From Lomentospora prolificans (taxonomy: Eukaryota; Ascomycota; Sordariomycetes; Microascales; Microascaceae), in the NCBI GenBank assembly GCA_029532625.1, contig JARFXM010000005.1, positions 372,001-436,000 on the forward strand: a DNA stretch of 64,000 nt. The letters run 5' to 3'. Made by a program: the position numbers and the translations under genes. The notes below the pieces were generated by a model. It was not told the DNA's origin, searched no databases, and worked only from the letters and a program-made list of their open reading frames with translations. Below are positions 41,222 through 53,479 of this stretch, one piece after another (the first letter of the stretch is position 1; each line of letters starts with the position of its first letter).

Positions 41222-44200
41222 GTGGAAGGGTTTATTGTGTGTAAGAGTGTGGGAGAGTAGGGAGAAGAGGAGAGAGGTAAGAAGTAGAAGAAGGAAGGGG
41301 GGGGTGTTATGAAACGGGGATGTAGGACCTAGGGAAATGTAGATGAGAAAGACAGGGGAGGAGATCAAAGTGCCAGGATGTGAGGGCGTCCTCGAAAGTA
41401 CGGCCCCTGTGGGTGTGAGTGAGTGGATGCGGGTGTGTGAGTGTGGGCGAGTCTTGGAACCCGGATGCTATCTGAGAATACCAGCGGGAAAGACGGGAAG
41501 ACGGAGAAACGGTGGGGACGACAGGAAGGAAAGCAAAAAAGGGATGGGGGGAATCTGTAATGGAGAGTGGGGGAAGAGAGCTAGCAATGAGAGACAGACA
41601 GACTTGTCGGCTGTTGGCCGAGTGTTTCGTCAAGCTGTAGGAACAAGGTCGAATAATGGGCCGACCAAGACCGGGCCCAGAAAAATGAAGGTAGGCGTGT
41701 GTGTGTGTGGAGGTGCGTGTGTGTGTTGTGTGTCGAATGAATGGATGGATGGGCTGGTGAGCTTGGGGTCGCAGACTGGATGCACCGCTTGAGATGAGAT
41801 GATGTGCAGGAGAATATATCCGGAGAGACGATGGCTTATTACAAGTGCAAGTCTTGAGAGTTAAGACCAGAGGAGCTAGCTAAATGTATTCTTGAAGAAG
41901 CGTGTACTGGGTCTTGCAAGCTAGAATGGTGATGATTTCGAGCGCTCTCTTGAGAATAAAGTAGGGAAAATAAAAAGCAAAAGACGGCGAGAATGGCGAG
42001 ATGCTCAGCATTAACGACGAGGAAGGCGCAGACGTCGCAAAAGGCAGCCTCGACTTCGGATTGGCCCATGTATCGTTCTTCGTCAAGACCACACTTCCAG
42101 CCCAAAGCTCCCAAAAGACCTGAAAACTCAACCAAGGCGTCGACGAAGCCACAAGAACGCATATATTCACAGCGGGATCTGATACTCGGGCACAGAAATG
42201 TATTCGCAGCGCTACAGTCCACGATAGTCGAGGTGGTCTCCCTTTCCCCGTCTCCCGCCCCAAGATCCAGTCTTTCTTCATCTCCTGCACCACGCCAGAC
42301 GCACTTTCGAAGGATATGCACGTCGAGACTTGATGGAACAAATCAGCTCCACACCACTCCTTTTCCATATCCCCTACTGATTAGATTCCCGGACCAAACA
42401 AAAGATCAAACCATAACCTCCCAAACAGAACGCTCCTCGGAGGAAAAAATCAAGAGGTTGGGGACGCTCCAAAAAAAAGAATCCCATCTAAGAGAGAGAG
42501 CGTCGAGTTGGGCAAAAGCCCAGCCCAGCCCAGCCCACATCCCTGCAGCTCCCGTCTCCCGGGGGTACGTACCTTCAACTGGGGCTTTTCACCCAATCAT
42601 CGCCAAGTGTAGTCCCTTCCTCCTGTCTCTCGCTCGTCTCTGTTCGCCCCTTCAGTCGCCGCCAGCAAAGTCGGGAAGGTAACAGGGGCAAGAGAGAGGA
42701 ACGAGGGGCATTCCGGAGACAGGTACATGGCCACAGTGCAAATCTTGACTGGATGGAGGGGCTGGGAACCACCTGGTCCGTGCGCGGATGCCTTGGGGAA
42801 CAAACGTGAGAGGCGTGTCGGTCTGGCATTTTGACTGGATCTCGACCGCCTGGCAAGAGCCGACGACCTTGATCAAAAAGGGGAAGGATGGGATGAATTC
42901 GTCGCTTGTCTCGCAATTGTCAAAAAAAAAAGAAGGACACGAAATTACACATTGAGAAGAAAAGAAAAGAGCGTATCTCTCCGCACTCGACTCGACCAAA
43001 ACATCACTAATGGAACTGCAGGCCAGGTGAACAAACAACAGGCTCCTCCCGCCAATCGCCCATCTCGTCCCACACCGCGTCGCCAAAACGCCAAACGCCA
43101 AAAAAAAAGAGAGAGACCGTGTATGTTACCGCCTCACGTCGCGAGCCGTAGAAAATGCGTCGCCCACCATTCCCAGACACTTGGTTTGGCCCTTTCCCCC
43201 TCTGCCCCGCGCCAGAGCGCCGTGCTCGTGCTCCCTCACAGTACGAGCAATTGCCCCATTGAGAGTTACATGGGCACTACGAACCAATCAGATCCGACGC
43301 GACGCCCCAATGGCCTTGACCCCACCATGGAGAGGAGTACTTTGTCCCGTCAAGATTTTAAATATACACACTGTGTTTATCTTATCGCCCCGCCTGCTGA
43401 ATGAGCGAAAATGTATTACCTTGTCCACACCTCTTTGTGCCGTCGTTCTCCCATTCACCGTTCCACAAGTCGAGGTGTGTTGTTTGTTTTGACTTACCCT
43501 TTTCTTCAATCTTTCCTAGAATGGATAAATTGACTGCATGACACATATCCCACTCCTTCAATTGGAGCTCCATGAGAAGAAACGGGGGAAAAAAAAAATG
43601 TAAACAAACACAAGATCCAGCCAGTCACAACAATTCCTATAATAGTTGATTCAAAACATTGAGCAGCATCATCGTCATGCCTGCCTCGGGTTTATGCAAG
43701 CACTTAGGGGAAGCCATCCACCGTCCATGCACGCACTTTGAAAGCCTCAGGACACCTGTATCCCGTGTGATCTCATCGTTTGTGGGAGGGGGCCTTTGAC
43801 GGGATAGCCAGAGACGGCTTTCGATTCTGGGCCTCTTTGGTCGAACCCCGCATCGATAGATGTTCAGAGCAGTGGTGCCACGGGTGACGTGGATATTCTG
43901 GAAACTGAGGTATCCAGATGTCCCCAGAGCAAGACCCGGCGTTGATGTGATGGCTGGCCCGTGGGCGTTTGTATTGGTCCTCCCCTCGGCTCTCATGGAT
44001 ATCCATCTGGCAAACAGACTCCTAAGGCCACACGTAGTAGCGATTTCAAAGAGCGCTAGTCATTCATGGCAATGGTTCATCCGTCTCGTCATTGACCCTC
44101 TCCTCTTGGGCAACTACCCGCTACGAGGAGTCTACGAAAAAAAGGAGAAGCGAGAATCTCCCAAGCCTGCATCGTTGAATCATGTTATTGCTATTTCTCA

Positions 44201-44638
44201 TATCGTAACTGTGAATGACAGAATCGCCCCCCACCCCCAGGTCATGACTTGTTCCGCTGCTTTCGTGTCGACAGACCAAAGAAGAAAAAAGGGGGCCTGG
44301 CTCGCCTCTCGTAAGAAAACATTGAAAAACCTTCCATATGCCATAACTTGTCGAAAAGAAAGTAGAGAAAGACTTTCCGTTCCTCGTTAAGAAAACAGAC
44401 GAAACATAGCATCGGAGGACGTATGGAAACACACACACGTACCACCGTCACCATCACCGCTCGCAACATCGCTTAATTCCTCAACCCCTCAAACCCCCCT
44501 GCTTTTCCACCTCTTTCCAAATACATAGTCGAGAACCGTCGGACCTCGTCTCTACACTATCCCTCACCACCTCCTCACAGCGTCCCACCCCCGGCACTTG
44601 AACCCCCGTCTCGCGCAGCCGCCCTTCCGATTGTTCTC
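41222..44638. other. 3.4-kb intergenic region
   Basis: Leader/promoter of the membrane-protein locus on the left and 3' flank of the USP gene on the right. Contains GT-rich microsatellite sequence at about 41696-41732. Frames of 100-176 codons on both strands (for example 43860-44390 plus, 41839-42321 minus) overlap one another and show no family motif, so none is called. Confidence 0.5.
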
Positions 44639-46897
44639 CTAGTCAATCTTGGCGCTCGCAAGACTCCTGCCCGCCGGGTTGCTGAGATTGTTGACCTGCT
44701 TCATCGGCCCCCTCCTCGTCTTCTTGCGTAAGCGCTTGCGAGCCACCATGACGGGCACGGAGCTCTTGGTGACGAGGTAATTGCTGAACGATCCGAGAAT
44801 GACACTGTAGATAACAACCTTGTCAGTAAACGTGCCGATAAGACAAGGACCAACGTATTAGTAACGGCAAAGAATCAAGACGTACCCCTTGATCGAACTG
44901 CGGCCCCTACTTCCCAAAATCACCAACGTAGGCTTAATCAAGTCAATCATTTCCAAAACCAAGTGCTTCGGATTCTTGCAGTGCAGCACCTCCACGATAA
45001 CCCGCACCTGCAGCTTCGTCCGCCTTAAAAGCTTTGACACCTTGGCCGTAATCTCCTCCACCACCTGCTGCCTTTCCGCTTCGAGCCTATCCTGCTCCTT
45101 AGCCGACGACGTGCTGACATTGCTCGCCGAGTCGCCCCCTCCGCTACTGCCGTTGCCGCCGTTGACGCTATCGCGGCCCGAAAGGGCAGATGTCAAAAGG
45201 CTGATGGAAGAAGCCCGGTGTTGCGTCGCCGGGGGGTTAAGACTCGCCCCGTCCTTGTTATCGTCATCGCCTTCGTCCGAGAGACAGCAAGTCGCCACAA
45301 GAGTGTCTCCGTCGCGAAGTACCGTGCCAACAGCCCACTCTAGCGCATGCGCCGAGTGATCGCTGAGGTCCGTCGCTACGAGATACTTGCGAAGCTTCTT
45401 GTGCTCCTCCATGGCGGCGGCGACGACCTTGGTGAATTCTCCGCGGTAAATCACCCGGACGGACCTGTTGGTCTCGGGTGTCGAGAAAACATCTGTAAGC
45501 TTGACAGACATTTCTTGCGCCTTCCTGATCTCGTCTCGTTCAATCTCATTTTCCGAGTTGTTGGCCGAGTTGACCGTGGACGCAGGGCCTATCCTCTCCT
45601 TACTGGCGCTTAGGCGGCCGCCGTGGCGAGACCGCTCGTTACCAGTAGAATTTGATTTTTTCGCATCTTCATCATCATCGAAGAGCGACCTGACTCTGTA
45701 GACCGAGGACAAATGTTTACCTGCGACGCACAGTTAGCAAGGTACAATGGAAACCACAACCTTCGAGCCATGAGTCCACTCACGCTCTTCCTCTGCTGCG
45801 GCCAAAAGGCTCTTTGGTTCCCTACCAGGCTCCGATGACATGGAATCGCGGTGTTCAGACTCGCTACCGTAGACAATCCTAGGCGCCGTGTTCCTTCCAC
45901 GGTGGTCCTCCTCCTCCTCGTCATCGGCGTCTGAATGCGGCTCCTCGTCGCTGCTCGTATCATCCAACCTCTCGCCGTCAGGACCCAGGTACGCCTTGAT
46001 GAGCGGACCCTCTCCGTCTTCCTGCATGGCAGCCTTCTGAAGCGCCAAGTGCGCAAGAGGGCCTTCGGACGCGAGAAGGCTGGCGTCCGACAGATTTTTG
46101 TAGGCCTTGGTCAGATCCAGCTCGTATCCGCTGTCCAGCATGGCCATGGCCGCCTTCGACTTGGGTTTCTCCGAGATCGAGGGCTGAGGAGATTGGCCGC
46201 GGATAGAGCGTTGGCTGTGTGGAGACCTCGACTGGTTTCCGCGGCGGGGGTTGGGTCCGGAGATGGAATGCCTCAGCGGCTCGTGGCCCTGCGCAAGATT
46301 GGGATTAGGGGTGCTGACCTGGGAGAGCGGGCTGGTGATGGCCCTTCCGCCCTGCTGGTTCCTCTTTGGTAGCGGTAACGATTGGCCAATCTGAGAAGTA
46401 ATGATATCACTAAACTGATATTCGGACAGCGTTCCGCGCTGTGGCGAGGCGTGCCTTCGAGCAGCGTCCGATAGCCTACGCGTCTCCGAGTCCGATCGCA
46501 GACTCGAGCCCGTGGCGGGGCCAGCCGAATTATTCGTCGCATTCGTCGCCTCCGAAATCGAACTCCTCACGCTAGGGGAATATCCAGGCGAAGGGGGTGG
46601 GTTGTCCGGCCCTAATAAGCTCCTCACCGGCGCTTGTGTCTTAGGAGCAGGCGGACCGCTAACATCGAGCATGCTTCGATACTTGACGGGAGGCGGGGTG
46701 CCCTTCCGCGCGGGCGACGTCTCGTGTCCAACGTCCAACATGCTCCTAATAGGCGAGCGCGGGCTCGTCATGGGCGACGCCGATCTCCTCGCTGTCTGGG
46801 GCGCAGCCTTGGCGGCGGCTTGGCGTTCGAGGATCTCGAGGATAGCGAGTCTCTCCTCGTCCATGGCCGCCTCCAGGCTCATGGTATGGTGCGACAT
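44639..46897 (-). CDS. Universal stress protein (UspA) domain protein with long disordered N-terminus, three exons
   Basis: Reconstructed 704-residue protein; exons (minus) 46897-45784, 45720-44886, 44804-44639, introns 63 and 81 nt, total 2115 nt in frame. Residues 1-about 440 are Ser/Pro/Arg-rich and low complexity, with repeated short motifs RSMLDVG, RSMLDVS and RSLLG and an acidic DDEEEED patch. The USP domain occupies about 465-690: LRKYLVATDLSDHSAHALEW, a Ser/Gly/Asn-rich insertion, VRVIVEVLHCKNPKHLVLEM, and the ATP-binding motif G-x2-G-x9-G-S in GSRGRSSIKGVILGSFSNYL, restored only after splicing, then TKSSVPVMVARKR. The motif marks an ATP-binding USP. Role in stress or growth arrest is inferred; fungal members are poorly studied. 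The USP domain's own insertion of over 80 residues is notable. Confidence 0.9.
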
Positions 46898-48082
46898 GGT
46901 TGCGATGGTATATGTAGTGACTTTAACAAAAGGATTGCCTGGTTTCGGTTTGCGGAAAAAGCGCGTCCCGGGATGTGAGTTGCAAAGCTGTTACCGGCGA
47001 GGCGCAGGGTGTATGAGGGGTTCTAAAGGTGGGTAGGTAGAGCTGACTTCGGCTCAAGCCCCCCTGCGCGTGGCGCACTCGACGTATGACGCTGGAGGGA
47101 TTGGCGTTTGCGGGCTATGGTCCCTTGCGGGTTCAAATAATGGCAGTAAGGTGTCAGCTTGTTTGCGACACCAAAAATTCGGGACAGATCAAGATGCCAC
47201 CGGGCTATTGTCGTTGATTAATGAAAAGAGAAAAGGGTCTGGGCTATTTTCAGCTCAGTTCGCTCCGGAATGCAAGAATAAAAAATTGCGTCTTGGCAAA
47301 ATATACACGAATCCTTAGCGAGGCAGAAGGTCACTGCGTCGGTATCGGTGAAGGGTCGATGGTTTGGTTCTCGAACCTCGTAGCATCGTTCACACGCTTT
47401 CTGCTTTGCTTTCGGGGAAGGCCGTGGGCGGATAACGACGGTGGCGTTCAAGCCATTGCGACTGGCCAGCGACGTCTGGACTGGAAGAAGAATTCGGGGT
47501 GAATTACAACCTCTTGTACGTGCTTCTTTTTGCTTTCCTACAAGTATGGGAGAATGGGGAATAGCTGGAGTACAAGTACTTTCGTCAGAATAAGCAGAGC
47601 GAGAAAAGCAAGGAGAATTAGGAAACTCTTTTCATCGTTTTGGTGTTCGCCCAGAGTTGAGGGGAAAGCAATATTCCTGGAGAGGTCTTGGCCTTGGTGG
47701 AGTGACCTCTGGTGTGGCTTAGTCATGGAGCAAATCAAACAAAGCCAGGATTCCATCACGAGAGGAATTTCGACTAGGCTTGAGCATGTGAGCAATAGTC
47801 TGGAGGTCTGATCGTTACGAGTAGAAGCGGCAAATATACTGCAAGACCCCTTGCTTAGGAGGTGCCGATAATAGCCTGCTAAAGTTCGAATAATTCATGC
47901 CAAAAATAATTCATTCGGATTGAAATACATCTATATGTAAAAAGATGGGCCATGTCCCACTCTCAGAAAACCCTGATGCACATACTGTACAAGTAGCTCC
48001 TACATTGGGGCCCCGACCGTCACAGCCGAGCCCTACCTCCGTCCCCTATTTTGTCTGGCGTGACAAGGTCACCGCCTAGCTT
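46898..48082. other. Intergenic region between USP gene and uS7m gene
   Basis: USP promoter/leader and uS7m 3' flank; no gene recognised. Confidence 0.45.
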
Positions 48083-49084
48083 CTATTTCTTGCTCTTCGC
48101 CTTCTTCTTGTTGTTCAAGTTCGCACGCGCCGCCGTGGCAAGCTTGTGCACCTGCTGCCTCTTATCCCAAACGCTAGACCGTCCCTCAACGACGGCAATG
48201 ATCTCCGACGCAAGTCGGTGGGCGAACTGGTTCCTACCCGATCCCATGGATGGCTTCTTGTTTACGGCCTCGAGGATCCACTGGAACGCGATTCTCCTCC
48301 TTTGACGGACTTCGAGCGGCATGGGCATCTCGAGCGCGGCGCCACCGCCAGCGAGGCCTCGAAGGTGTCTGATTCGCATCAGAGGGGCGACCGAGTCAAT
48401 CGCGAGCGTAAGGTAGACAATTGGGTTGAGAGGGAGGTGGTTCGCGGGAGGAGCACCGGGGAGAAGCGGGTACTTGGGACTCAGGATCGGAGGAGGTGAG
48501 GTTCGCAGAATCGTCAGGACTCGGGAGAGATGCTAGAAGAGGAGTTAGGAACAGTGCATACCATCATTTCCATTCAAGAGAAGAGCACGTACGCTTTGAG
48601 CCTTGCTCAGCTTTCCCTCCCTCATAAGCAGCCTCGAAATCTGCGTAAGAACAGGGTGATACCGGCTCTTCATCTGCATATGCCACGGCAGAGGCAGCTC
48701 CGGTAGAGGGAACTTGTGCCCAGCTCCGCCAGCAACCGTCAAACCGGTAGCAATCTCCGTCATCTGATCGAGAACCTGGTTCCCCGTCGATGCCGGCTTA
48801 ATCACGCCCTCTTCGTACAGAGTCTGCTCTTGGGCAGGAGTCAATCCTCCCTGCAGTCCACCTGGAAGGCCATGAGCCTCGAGAACTCCACTGGTCGTGG
48901 CCGCCTCGAGCATGGCTTCGATATCCGCGGCAGTGGAGTCCTCAGCGCCGGACGAGATCTTATCGGTCGTTAGGAATCGTCGGGGAGCCGCCACCGTAAG
49001 GACGGCTCCTTGGCTAGGCTTCATAGGCCGGGCCCGTATCGCTAGGGTGCGACACGCGCCCCAAAGCCGCGCCGGTGGTGACAT
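48083..49084 (-). CDS. RSM7: Mitochondrial small-subunit ribosomal protein uS7m (Rsm7), two exons
   Basis: Reconstructed 313-residue uS7m. Exon 1 is 49084-48593, intron 48592-48533 (donor GTACGT, branch CCTAAC, acceptor TAG), exon 2 48532-48083. Start at 49084 is the first ATG in frame (MSPPARLWG); the upstream frame begins only with TTG. Residues 1-about 40 are Arg/Ala-rich, fitting a mitochondrial presequence. S7 features: ISRLLMREGKLSKAQS|HLSRVLTILR joined across the intron, the SPKYPLLPG segment, LAIDSVAPLMRIRHLRGLAGGGAALEMPMPLEVRQRRRIAFQWI, and a Lys-rich C-terminus (NNKKKAKSKK). It binds the 3' major domain of small-subunit rRNA in the mitoribosome head. The intron phase was decided by the need to continue LRTSPPPILS; the alternative downstream donor gives an early stop. 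Confidence 0.93.
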
Positions 49085-50454
49085 GGCGGGCGAGGCTCGG
49101 TTCAGGTTCAACTTGACTTCGTCAGCAGATTTTTTCCGTAGGGCTTCAATTGAGAGGGCCCATTCGATTGTTTCGTAGTCGCGTAATGATAATCTTGGGC
49201 CTGGTCGCTCAACTCTTCATCAAAACGGGATTTGCTCGTGCAGCGAGCTTCCGTCCCTTCGCAAAATTGTCCAAAAAGTGGGTCTGACGAAAGCCCCAAA
49301 TTACTAGCCACAGTTAGGAGCACCGTGGCGCACATGTTTATCTACTACTTAGTCATATTTCAACGTCGGAGGCCAACTGCTCCTTATGAAGAGATCCCAT
49401 CAAGGATGCATACCCTGGACCAAACAGCTGGCGAATGCACGGTGTTTTGCAAGAAATGGAGGATCAATCCAGACAATTCTGATGTATGTTTCTCAATCAA
49501 GCCTTCACTGGACAACCACTGACAATCGCCAGATGTACGTGATGGATTACCTAAGGGAGACCATGCATCAATAACCACCATATCAATGAGGTGGTAGTTG
49601 GGCTTATAGCTCAGAGGATCTCTTTCTTAAGAAGCAACTTTTAGACTCGCATTGCAGACATGCTATAAAAGTTCTTTACAAGTAGTATTCATCATGTTGA
49701 AGGCTATTACAGGAAAAAGCCATGTGCAGCTACCTGGGCTGCCATTTTGTCAGGGGAGGTTGTCAACATGAAGAGGCACAATATGATAGCGAACTAGTAG
49801 TAAAGTAGATGTGAGGTAGGGGTCAAGCGTATTCAGGTACTAATCACTATCTTCCTTTTCTTTTCCTATAATATACCCTTGATATTTATCTTCTCTATAC
49901 AGCCTATAGTCTTCAACTGTAAAGGGATTCTTCCAATGAAGGTCCAGCCATACCCCAGTTAGGCCAAGGACTAAGAGCCAACTCCCTCTGATTCCCGAAC
50001 ACTCTCCTATTACAGCAGGAGTAGGGAGAGTTCTACCAAGGATACTCCGAGACCGGAACGAGGAGTTTGCTACGAAGTAGTTCTAAAACCTCATCTCTCG
50101 GACCGCCGCTAGTTGAGACCTCATGCTTCGGACCCCCAGGGGCTGGGGATACACGCGACGTTTGTGGTTTGTTTTGGTAGAAGTAATATCTCACCATATA
50201 AAAAAATACTATGTGGAGATAACTTTACAGGGGACCCCTGTAAGACATGCTTGAAGGAAAGCTGAAGTCTTCATCCGTGATTCTGCAAACACACAGCAAA
50301 CACTCTCCAAGCGGACTCCATGACCTTAAACCCTTCTTACGAAGTACTTAAGAGTAACCCCATCACATCCCTTACACCTTCCTTCTTCACAAGCAAGTTG
50401 CTCTCAGATTGCCCATTTTTATCAAAGTCTCATTTTTCCACTACACATCCTAAA
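49085..50454. other. Intergenic region with AT-rich, repeat-like stretch
   Basis: Left: uS7m promoter. From about 49560 to 50260 the sequence becomes AT-richer with TATAATATA, short direct repeats (ACCTCATSTCTCGGAC-like and ACCTCATGCTTCGGAC at about 50090-50140) and an imperfect hairpin around 50189-50222. It resembles a decayed transposable-element or LTR relic, but no coding remnants or clean terminal repeats were found. Confidence 0.35.
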
Positions 50455-51177
50455 ATGGGCGCATGCAACAAGTGCAAAAAGACTGCCTCCGAAGTCAGCC
50501 TGAAACGATGCGCCAAATGCAGCACGACCCCATACTGCTCGCGAGACTGCCAAAAGGCTGATTGGAAGGCCCATCGAAAGACCTGCGGGAGAGAACCCAG
50601 GGCCGCCGCCGGCCCCGCAAGCACTCGCCTTTCCCCCCCCAAGGGCTTGAAGCAGCCTATCGTCAATCCCTTCACTCGGCTCGGTAACAAAACTTGGCTC
50701 CACGACCGTCCCGAAGTCGATGTATACGCCCTGCTTATCGACGCGTATCGTATGAGAGTCGAAGACGAGTATAACATCGAAGGCAATATAACCAAAGGAA
50801 GTCTCTATGACGGGGCCGCAGATGGACTAGGCGGCTTCCGCAACTTCCTGGATCTCGTCGAGTCCCGACCCGGGATCCTGCCTTCGTGGTGGAATCCTGA
50901 TAAGAGGGTGCTGTGTGAAAAGCAGGGAATGGACGCGTCGCAGTGGCATAGCTTGCATTCCGCAGTCGAGAAGAGCGATATTATGAATTACTATGGTGAT
51001 CAGCGTTTTCCAATGCAGCTGAGGATGTTTGCGGAAGATGTGATCGGCAGGGGCATAGGCGGCGCAGACGGATCGCAAATGAGAGGCTTTCTTGCAAGCA
51101 TGGAAGTGGCCGGCCCTGGGGAGGGGCTACACGCATCAATGCTTGATCTGACGACATCTCAGGTGACGCAAATGTGA
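50455..51177 (+). CDS. MYND-type zinc-finger protein
   Basis: Single-exon 240-residue protein. The ATG at 50455 starts directly at the zinc finger (MGACNKCKK), although the frame stays open upstream to 50320; I prefer 50455 because similar MYND proteins begin this way. The MYND finger is complete: Cys4, Cys7, Cys19, Cys22, Cys28, Cys32, His40, Cys44 (C-x2-C-x11-C-x2-C-x5-C-x3-C-x7-H-x3-C). The rest (YALLIDAYRMRVEDEYNIEG, LGGFRNFLDLVESRPGILPSWW, a second half ending TSQVTQM) has the character of a fungal-specific conserved C-terminal domain of unknown function. MYND fingers mediate protein-protein contacts with proline-rich ligands. Neighbouring DNA is gene-poor, and no partner gene is indicated. 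Confidence 0.85.
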   Translation: MGACNKCKKTASEVSLKRCAKCSTTPYCSRDCQKADWKAHRKTCGREPRAAAGPASTRLSPPKGLKQPIVNPFTRLGNKTWLHDRPEVDVYALLIDAYRMRVEDEYNIEGNITKGSLYDGAADGLGGFRNFLDLVESRPGILPSWWNPDKRVLCEKQGMDASQWHSLHSAVEKSDIMNYYGDQRFPMQLRMFAEDVIGRGIGGADGSQMRGFLASMEVAGPGEGLHASMLDLTTSQVTQM

Positions 51178-51905
51178 GCTATGTAGCTAACAGTACGATT
51201 CATTCTTAGGGTGGCTAACGCCTAAATGATGTTTTTAACGTTCCGTCACTTATTATCCTACGTCTGGATCCTCCGTCTGGCATCACGGGTTGCGAGAGTC
51301 CCGGAAAACGGGGGAGCGGGGGAAGGGGGGCCGGGAGTTCGTGAAAAAGTACAAGCCCCGAGCTTCAGCACGCTTTGAGCTTCAGCCATCTCCAATAGTG
51401 CGGTTGACTCTGCTATCAACTTAGTATTTCGGTATGGCGAGGGCTAGAGAATAGAGAATGAGAATCGCGCAAGAAGCCTTGACCAACCCAATTCCTTCTT
51501 GATAGCAGTCGTAGCACTATCGACAAATCCTGGGCGGTGCCCTATGCAGCAAGTAGCATAGGTAAGATGGAAGGGAATCTAGCTTGGACCCTCATACGTA
51601 GAACGCGAACAACTTGATCTCTTATCTACAGCAAGCTTGGTGATTACGGCTTTTAATGTCTTCGAGAGAGACCTTCTGACGGAACACTCTGCTCTGTGGT
51701 GGAAAAAGAGAAAATACAAGCAGCCTTCGAAAGAAACGCAGGACTATTTACCCGCGCCTTCTGCTGAGGGAGTCCCCCGATGGAAGACGAGAGACTTAGC
51801 TTGACCCTTCGCAGAGATATCACGACATATCTGAACATGGACTCAGTAAACAGGACACAGGTTTGGTGACACCACGAGCGCCACCGATGCGACGCTTACC
51901 CGATG

Positions 51906-51958
51906 GAGTCGCATCTTGTCCGATCAGGAAATAGAGTCGCATCTTGTCTGATCAGAAA
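51906..51958. repeat. Direct duplication of a 25-bp unit
   Basis: GAGTCGCATCTTGTC... at 51906-51930 is repeated at 51934-51958 with two differences, C to T and G to A. Both changes are of the transition type seen after repeat-induced point mutation, but two sites are too few to conclude that. Confidence 0.75.
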
Positions 51959-53441
51959 GGCCCTCTCCCTGCGTTAAGCAAGCCGCAAGCCGCATCGGAA
52001 GGCCTTCCGCCCAATGTCTATTCTCACAGATTCGATCGGCCGCCTTAAATCCCAGCACGCTCACGCTCATACGCCAGCTAATACTCCAGGCTCAAACACA
52101 AAAACTCTCCATCATCCCCTCTGCTTCCGTATCGATGCCGGGTTGCCCGCCCTCTCCCAGCCTTGTCTTCCCCTCCCTGGTCTAGTTCGCCAGGGAATGG
52201 ACTAGCCAGCGGTTGCACGTACAGCCTGGTGGTGGTACCAGTCCAATTATTTTCCATTTTCCTCTTTATTTTCCTTTCTCTTGGTCACACCGGACGGCGA
52301 ACAGGAGCATTACACGACACCGACTATCCCGTTGACGACCCTCTTTTGTGCTCCTACCTTCGTAGAATTCTCCATTTCGGTCTGTGGGGTGCCCATGTTT
52401 ACTACCGCCACACCCCCTTCTAACACATCCGGATTTAGGAGCGTCTTCGTGTTGTCGGGGAGATGATAGCCTGCAGTAGCGTCAGTTCCAAGTCCTTGTC
52501 GCTCCCGCCGGCGGTCACTAGAATGGAGGACAATGTGGATGGCGCCCTGGGGGAAAAGTAAAAGAACGAAGGGTGCGAAAAGGCGGTGCGGGGATTGCAT
52601 TCGTATTATCTCTTCACGCCGATTGTGTACCTACCGTCTTTGATAATGAACCAAGTCTGAAATTATGTGTCTTTTATGCAGCCTGCCGCAAATTGGTCAA
52701 ACGGGAACCTGAGGTCATTAACGGTTTGGTCCACTAGTGATCATTTTTATTTCTTTTCTTCTCTTTCTATTTCCTTCCTTCTTTTTTTCCTTCTTCAGAT
52801 TGCCAAGTAACCTCTCGTTCCAACGGGTCACCTTGTTCTCACCACGCCTCTGTACCAGAATATACTTCGTATGGTCTTGTCGCTGGCTACCCCTGGGGAG
52901 AGGACGTCGATCCTGCAAGAGCAGGCTCAAAGCTAAGAATAACAGGGCGCGGTATTACCGGAGAAATCAAAATCAACATTCTCCAATAATATCCTCAAGA
53001 GCTCCCCGGAAAGCATGCGGACGCAACCGAGAGGCGCAAGAACATGAGTTTAGTGTAGACAGACAGGTACACAAAACCAGCCATCCCAAGAATGCACTTT
53101 CTTCCTCTCCTCATTGCCTATTTCCACTCTGAATTATGAGGGTTGCAATCCCCGGACACCGGCAGCCAATAGGTCTCTGCTCTAGCACCCACCAAATATA
53201 TTGGACCTTTTGCTGGCGGTGTTCTTCTCCGCGCGGCGGTAAGGCAATAGTAGTCGCCGGTGGGGTTCGGGGGAGTCTTCTAATCCGCCGATCCCGCTTG
53301 TCATCGCGTACCGGACTTGGCTTCGCTTTTGCGGACCGCTTGTTTCTCCCTTCCCGTCATTGGCTCGTTTTCTTCCGCTCTCAAAACCTAAAATTTCCTA
53401 GTGAGTATTACGGTGGATCTTTCATTGTCTGGACTTGCGCC

Positions 53442-53444
<3 letters not shown>

Positions 53445-53479
<35 letters not shown>
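53445..53479. repeat. Poly(T) homopolymer tract
   Basis: Thirty-five consecutive T residues, followed by further T-rich CTCTT repeats. Confidence 0.9.

Noticed and set aside
43860..44390. 176-codon plus-strand frame
   Set aside because: No motif, Lys/Pro/Ser mixture without structure, opposing frames of similar length, and no splice context.
49612..49690. tRNA-like start GGGCTTATAGCTCAGAGG
   Set aside because: The A-box resemblance is good but there is no B-box (GGTTCRANNCC) or closing acceptor stem downstream.
49810..50014. Possible solo LTR beginning TGTGAGG and ending TTACA
   Set aside because: No matching target-site duplication, no second copy in the window, and TG...CA ends are common by chance.
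50320..50454. N-terminal extension of the MYND protein from the ATG at 50320
   Set aside because: The extra 45 residues are Ser/Thr/Pro-rich without conservation signs, and the ATG at 50455 begins directly at the zinc finger in a good context. Not excluded.
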